From Competibacteraceae bacterium UBA6584 (GTDB lineage: Bacteria; Pseudomonadota; Gammaproteobacteria; Competibacterales; Competibacteraceae), in NCBI GenBank assembly GCA_002433805.1, contig DJIW01000097.1, positions 1-18,841 on the forward strand: 18,841 nt of DNA, read 5' to 3'. Below the pieces are notes generated by a model, which was not told where the DNA came from, searched no databases, and saw nothing but the letters and a program-made list of their open reading frames with translations. Both the position numbers and the translations under genes were made by a program. Numbering within the stretch: the first letter of the stretch is position 1; each line of letters begins with the position of its first letter. Positions 16,758 through 18,841 of this stretch are shown one piece after another.

Positions 16758-18074
16758 ATGAGTCCTTCAACCTTCACCGTCGATCCGGGCGGTTGCTTGC
16801 GCGGTCGGCTGCGCGTGCCCGGCGACAAATCCATTTCGCATCGCGCCATCATGTTCGGCGCGTTGGCCGAAGGCGTCACCACCATCAACGGATTTTTGGA
16901 AGGCGAGGATTGCCTGGCCACGCTGCGGGCGTTTCGCGCCATGGGCGTGCGCATCGACGGTCCGGACCGAGGCCGGGTCGTCGTGCACGGCGTGGGCCTG
17001 CATGGCTTGCGAGCGCCGGCCGAGCCGCTCGACATGGGCAACTCCGGCACCTCGATGCGGTTGTTGGCGGGCCTGTTGGCCGGTCAGGCGTTTGATACCG
17101 TGTTGACCGGCGATGCCTCGCTGACGCGCCGGCCGATGCGGCGGGTGACCGAGCCGCTGGCGCGGATGGGCGCTCGGATCGAGACGGCGGAACGGGGCAT
17201 GGCCCCGCTGCGCATTTACGGCGGCCAGCGCTTGACCGGCATCGACTACACTTTGCCGGTCGCCAGCGCGCAGGTTAAATCCTGCTTGCTGTTGGCCGGC
17301 CTCTACGCCGACGGCGTGACGCGCGTCACCGAACCCGCGCCGACCCGCGATCACACGGAACGGATGCTGGAGGGTTTCGGCTATCCGTTGCGGCGCGAGA
17401 GCGACCGGACCTTCGCGGTGGCGGGGGCCAGTCGCTTGCGCGGAACGCAGATCGACATCCCAGCCGATATATCATCATCTGCTTTTTTCCTGGTCGGGGC
17501 CAGCATCGCGCCAGGATCGGATCTGCTGTTGGAGCACGTCGGCGTCAATCCGACCCGCGACGGCGCAATCGCGATTTTGCGCCTGATGGGGGCTGACATC
17601 GAACTGCTCGATTCTCGGTTGGCCGGCGGCGAACCGGTGGCGGATTTAAGGGTGCGTCACGCGCCGCTGCGCGGCGTTCGAATTCCCGAACCGCTAGTTC
17701 CGCTGGCGATCGACGAATTTCCCGCCTTGTTCATCGCCGCCGCCTGCGCCGAGGGCGAAACCGTGTTGACCGGAGCCGAGGAGCTGCGGGTCAAGGAAAG
17801 CGACCGCATCCAGGTGATGGCCGACGGCTTGGCAGCTTTGGGCGTCAGCGCCGCGCCCGCCGCCGACGGCATGACGGTTCGCGGCGGCGCGCTGGCGGGC
17901 GGAGCCGTCGACAGCCGAGGCGATCACCGCATCGCCATGAGCTTCGCCATCGCCGCGCTGCGCGCCGGCGGCGCGATCCGAATTCAGGATTGCGCCAACG
18001 TCAACACCTCATTTCCAGGATTCGTCGCGTCGGCCCGCGAGGCGGGGTTGGCGATCCGAGAATTGATCGACTAG
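16758..18074 (+). CDS. aroA: 3-phosphoshikimate 1-carboxyvinyltransferase (EPSP synthase), 438 aa
   Basis: Joins shikimate-3-phosphate and phosphoenolpyruvate, the sixth step of the shikimate pathway. Recognised by VPGDKSISHR (20-29), LDMGNSGTSMRLL (91-103), RRPMRRVTEPL (124-134), PVASAQVKS (167-175), the catalytic-lobe motifs VKESDR (345-350) and SRGDHRIAM (386-394), and a conserved C-terminal end (DCANVNTSFPGF). All four short motifs used to define class II EPSP synthases are present: GDKS, RDHTE (197-201), SAQVK (170-174) and NPTR (264-267). The residue equivalent to E. coli Gly96 is still Gly (97), while the residue matching Pro101 is Leu (102). The gene sits between tyrA and cmk; the AGGAG-like site for cmk overlaps its stop codon. 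Confidence 0.97.
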   Translation: MSPSTFTVDPGGCLRGRLRVPGDKSISHRAIMFGALAEGVTTINGFLEGEDCLATLRAFRAMGVRIDGPDRGRVVVHGVGLHGLRAPAEPLDMGNSGTSMRLLAGLLAGQAFDTVLTGDASLTRRPMRRVTEPLARMGARIETAERGMAPLRIYGGQRLTGIDYTLPVASAQVKSCLLLAGLYADGVTRVTEPAPTRDHTERMLEGFGYPLRRESDRTFAVAGASRLRGTQIDIPADISSSAFFLVGASIAPGSDLLLEHVGVNPTRDGAIAILRLMGADIELLDSRLAGGEPVADLRVRHAPLRGVRIPEPLVPLAIDEFPALFIAAACAEGETVLTGAEELRVKESDRIQVMADGLAALGVSAAPAADGMTVRGGALAGGAVDSRGDHRIAMSFAIAALRAGGAIRIQDCANVNTSFPGFVASAREAGLAIRELID

Positions 18075-18083
18075 GAGCTTGCG

Positions 18084-18782
18084 GTGACTCAAACACTCGC
18101 GCCGGTGATCGCCGTGGATGGTCCGAGCGGCGTCGGCAAAGGCACGGTCTGTCAGTGGCTGGCCGCCCGCTTGGGCTGGCGCCTGCTCGACAGCGGCGCA
18201 TTGTACCGGCTGACGGCGCTGGCGGCCTTGCGCCGACAGCTGTCCTTGGACGATGAAGCGCAGCTGGAAGCGGTCGCCGCCGGCTTGGCGGTCGAGTTTG
18301 CGCCGGGCGCGGATCAGGGCCCGCTCATCTTGTTGGATGGGGTGGAAGTCGGCGTCGAACTGCGGGGCGAAAGCTGCGCCGCCGCCGCGTCGCGGGTGGC
18401 GGCGTTGCCGGCGGTGCGAGCCGCGCTGCTGCAACGGCAACGGGATTTCCGGCAGTTGCCCGGCCTGATCGCCGACGGCCGGGATATGGGGACGGTGGTG
18501 TTTCCCGATGCCCGGCTGAAGCTGTTTTTGACCGCCAGCGCGGAAGAACGCGCCAAACGCCGCTATAAGCAGTTGAGAGAAAAAGGTTTGGATGCTAACC
18601 TTATGAGTCTCGTTGAAGAAATCAACGCGCGCGACGGCCGGGATGCCGGCAGGGCGGTGGCGCCGCTGAAGCCCGCGGCGGACGCTGAAGCGCTCGATAC
18701 CACGGCATTAAGTGTCGCCGAGGTTTGTAATTGGGCCATCGATCTGGCCGCCCGGCGGTTTGAAGGGCTGAAAATCTCCTAA
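18084..18782 (+). CDS. cmk: Cytidylate kinase, 232 aa
   Basis: Phosphorylates CMP and dCMP using ATP; it recycles CMP released by phospholipid and RNA turnover. P-loop GPSGVGKGT (13-21), LDSGALYR (35-42), the NMP-binding insert expected of bacterial long-form Cmk (~60-105), GRDMGTVVFPDA (132-143) and the lid motif ARDGRDAGRAVAPL (182-195) are all visible. The length is normal. GTG start at 18084 is preceded by TAGGAGCT (18072-18079), which overlaps the aroA stop codon, so the genes are coupled. The order aroA-cmk is widely conserved, with rpsA normally next; the remaining 59 bases (18783-18841) show no gene and only a short CCGTA-CTT-TACGG hairpin (18785-18797) without a T tract. They probably belong to the rpsA leader. 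Confidence 0.97.
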   Translation: MTQTLAPVIAVDGPSGVGKGTVCQWLAARLGWRLLDSGALYRLTALAALRRQLSLDDEAQLEAVAAGLAVEFAPGADQGPLILLDGVEVGVELRGESCAAAASRVAALPAVRAALLQRQRDFRQLPGLIADGRDMGTVVFPDARLKLFLTASAEERAKRRYKQLREKGLDANLMSLVEEINARDGRDAGRAVAPLKPAADAEALDTTALSVAEVCNWAIDLAARRFEGLKIS

Positions 18783-18841
18783 ATCCGTACTTTACGGCGG
18801 GGGAATCCCGAGCGACCCTCTCGCAACTTCGTGGGGTTGTT

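Noticed and set aside
18785..18797. Hairpin CCGTA-CTT-TACGG after cmk as a terminator
   Set aside because: Only a five-base stem with no following T tract; the region is more likely the leader of the next gene.

Overview
The window looks like chromosomal DNA from a gammaproteobacterium. Most of it is GC-rich, with densely packed genes and frequent ATGA/GTGA stop-start overlaps. The run gyrA-pheA-hisC-tyrA-aroA-cmk is close to the gyrA-serC-pheA-hisC-tyrA-aroA-cmk-rpsA order of pseudomonads and relatives. GyrA carries Thr83 and has an acidic C-terminal tail. I cannot name the genus. The first ~0.7 kb is visibly less GC-rich than the rest. I saw no tRNA, rRNA, CRISPR array or insertion sequence.

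Layout: (1) 1-1114 holds two small roadblock/LC7-like genes, each probably its own transcription unit, closed by a strong intrinsic terminator. (2) 1091-2593 on the minus strand is a sigma-54-dependent activator (bEBP); its stop codon lies inside that terminator hairpin. (3) 2594-2781 is a divergent control region with several inverted repeats and a sequence resembling a sigma-54 promoter. (4) 2782-8043 is a five-gene phospholipid cluster. Four genes match E. coli ynbC, ynbD, ynbA and ynbB in architecture and length, here in the order C-D-A-B; the fifth is a PlsC-type acyltransferase. (5) 8117-10872 holds two P-loop GTPases, one with a DUF697-like C-terminus and one with an N-terminal membrane hairpin, joined by a GTGA overlap. 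(6) 11025-18782 is gyrA followed by the aromatic amino acid genes pheA, hisC, tyrA, aroA, then cmk. rpsA would be expected next, beyond the window edge.

How the genes may work together (inference): the lipid cluster supplies an acyltransferase (phosphatidic acid), a CDP-diacylglycerol synthase, a CDP-alcohol phosphatidyltransferase, a membrane protein with two phosphatase domains, and a hydrolase-methyltransferase fusion. That is a nearly complete route for making and trimming a phospholipid with an unknown alcohol head group. The divergent bEBP is the natural candidate regulator, and the two GTPases may be the membrane-associated end of the same locus. This region (1091-10872) is the best candidate for an undescribed system; the rest is conserved housekeeping DNA.
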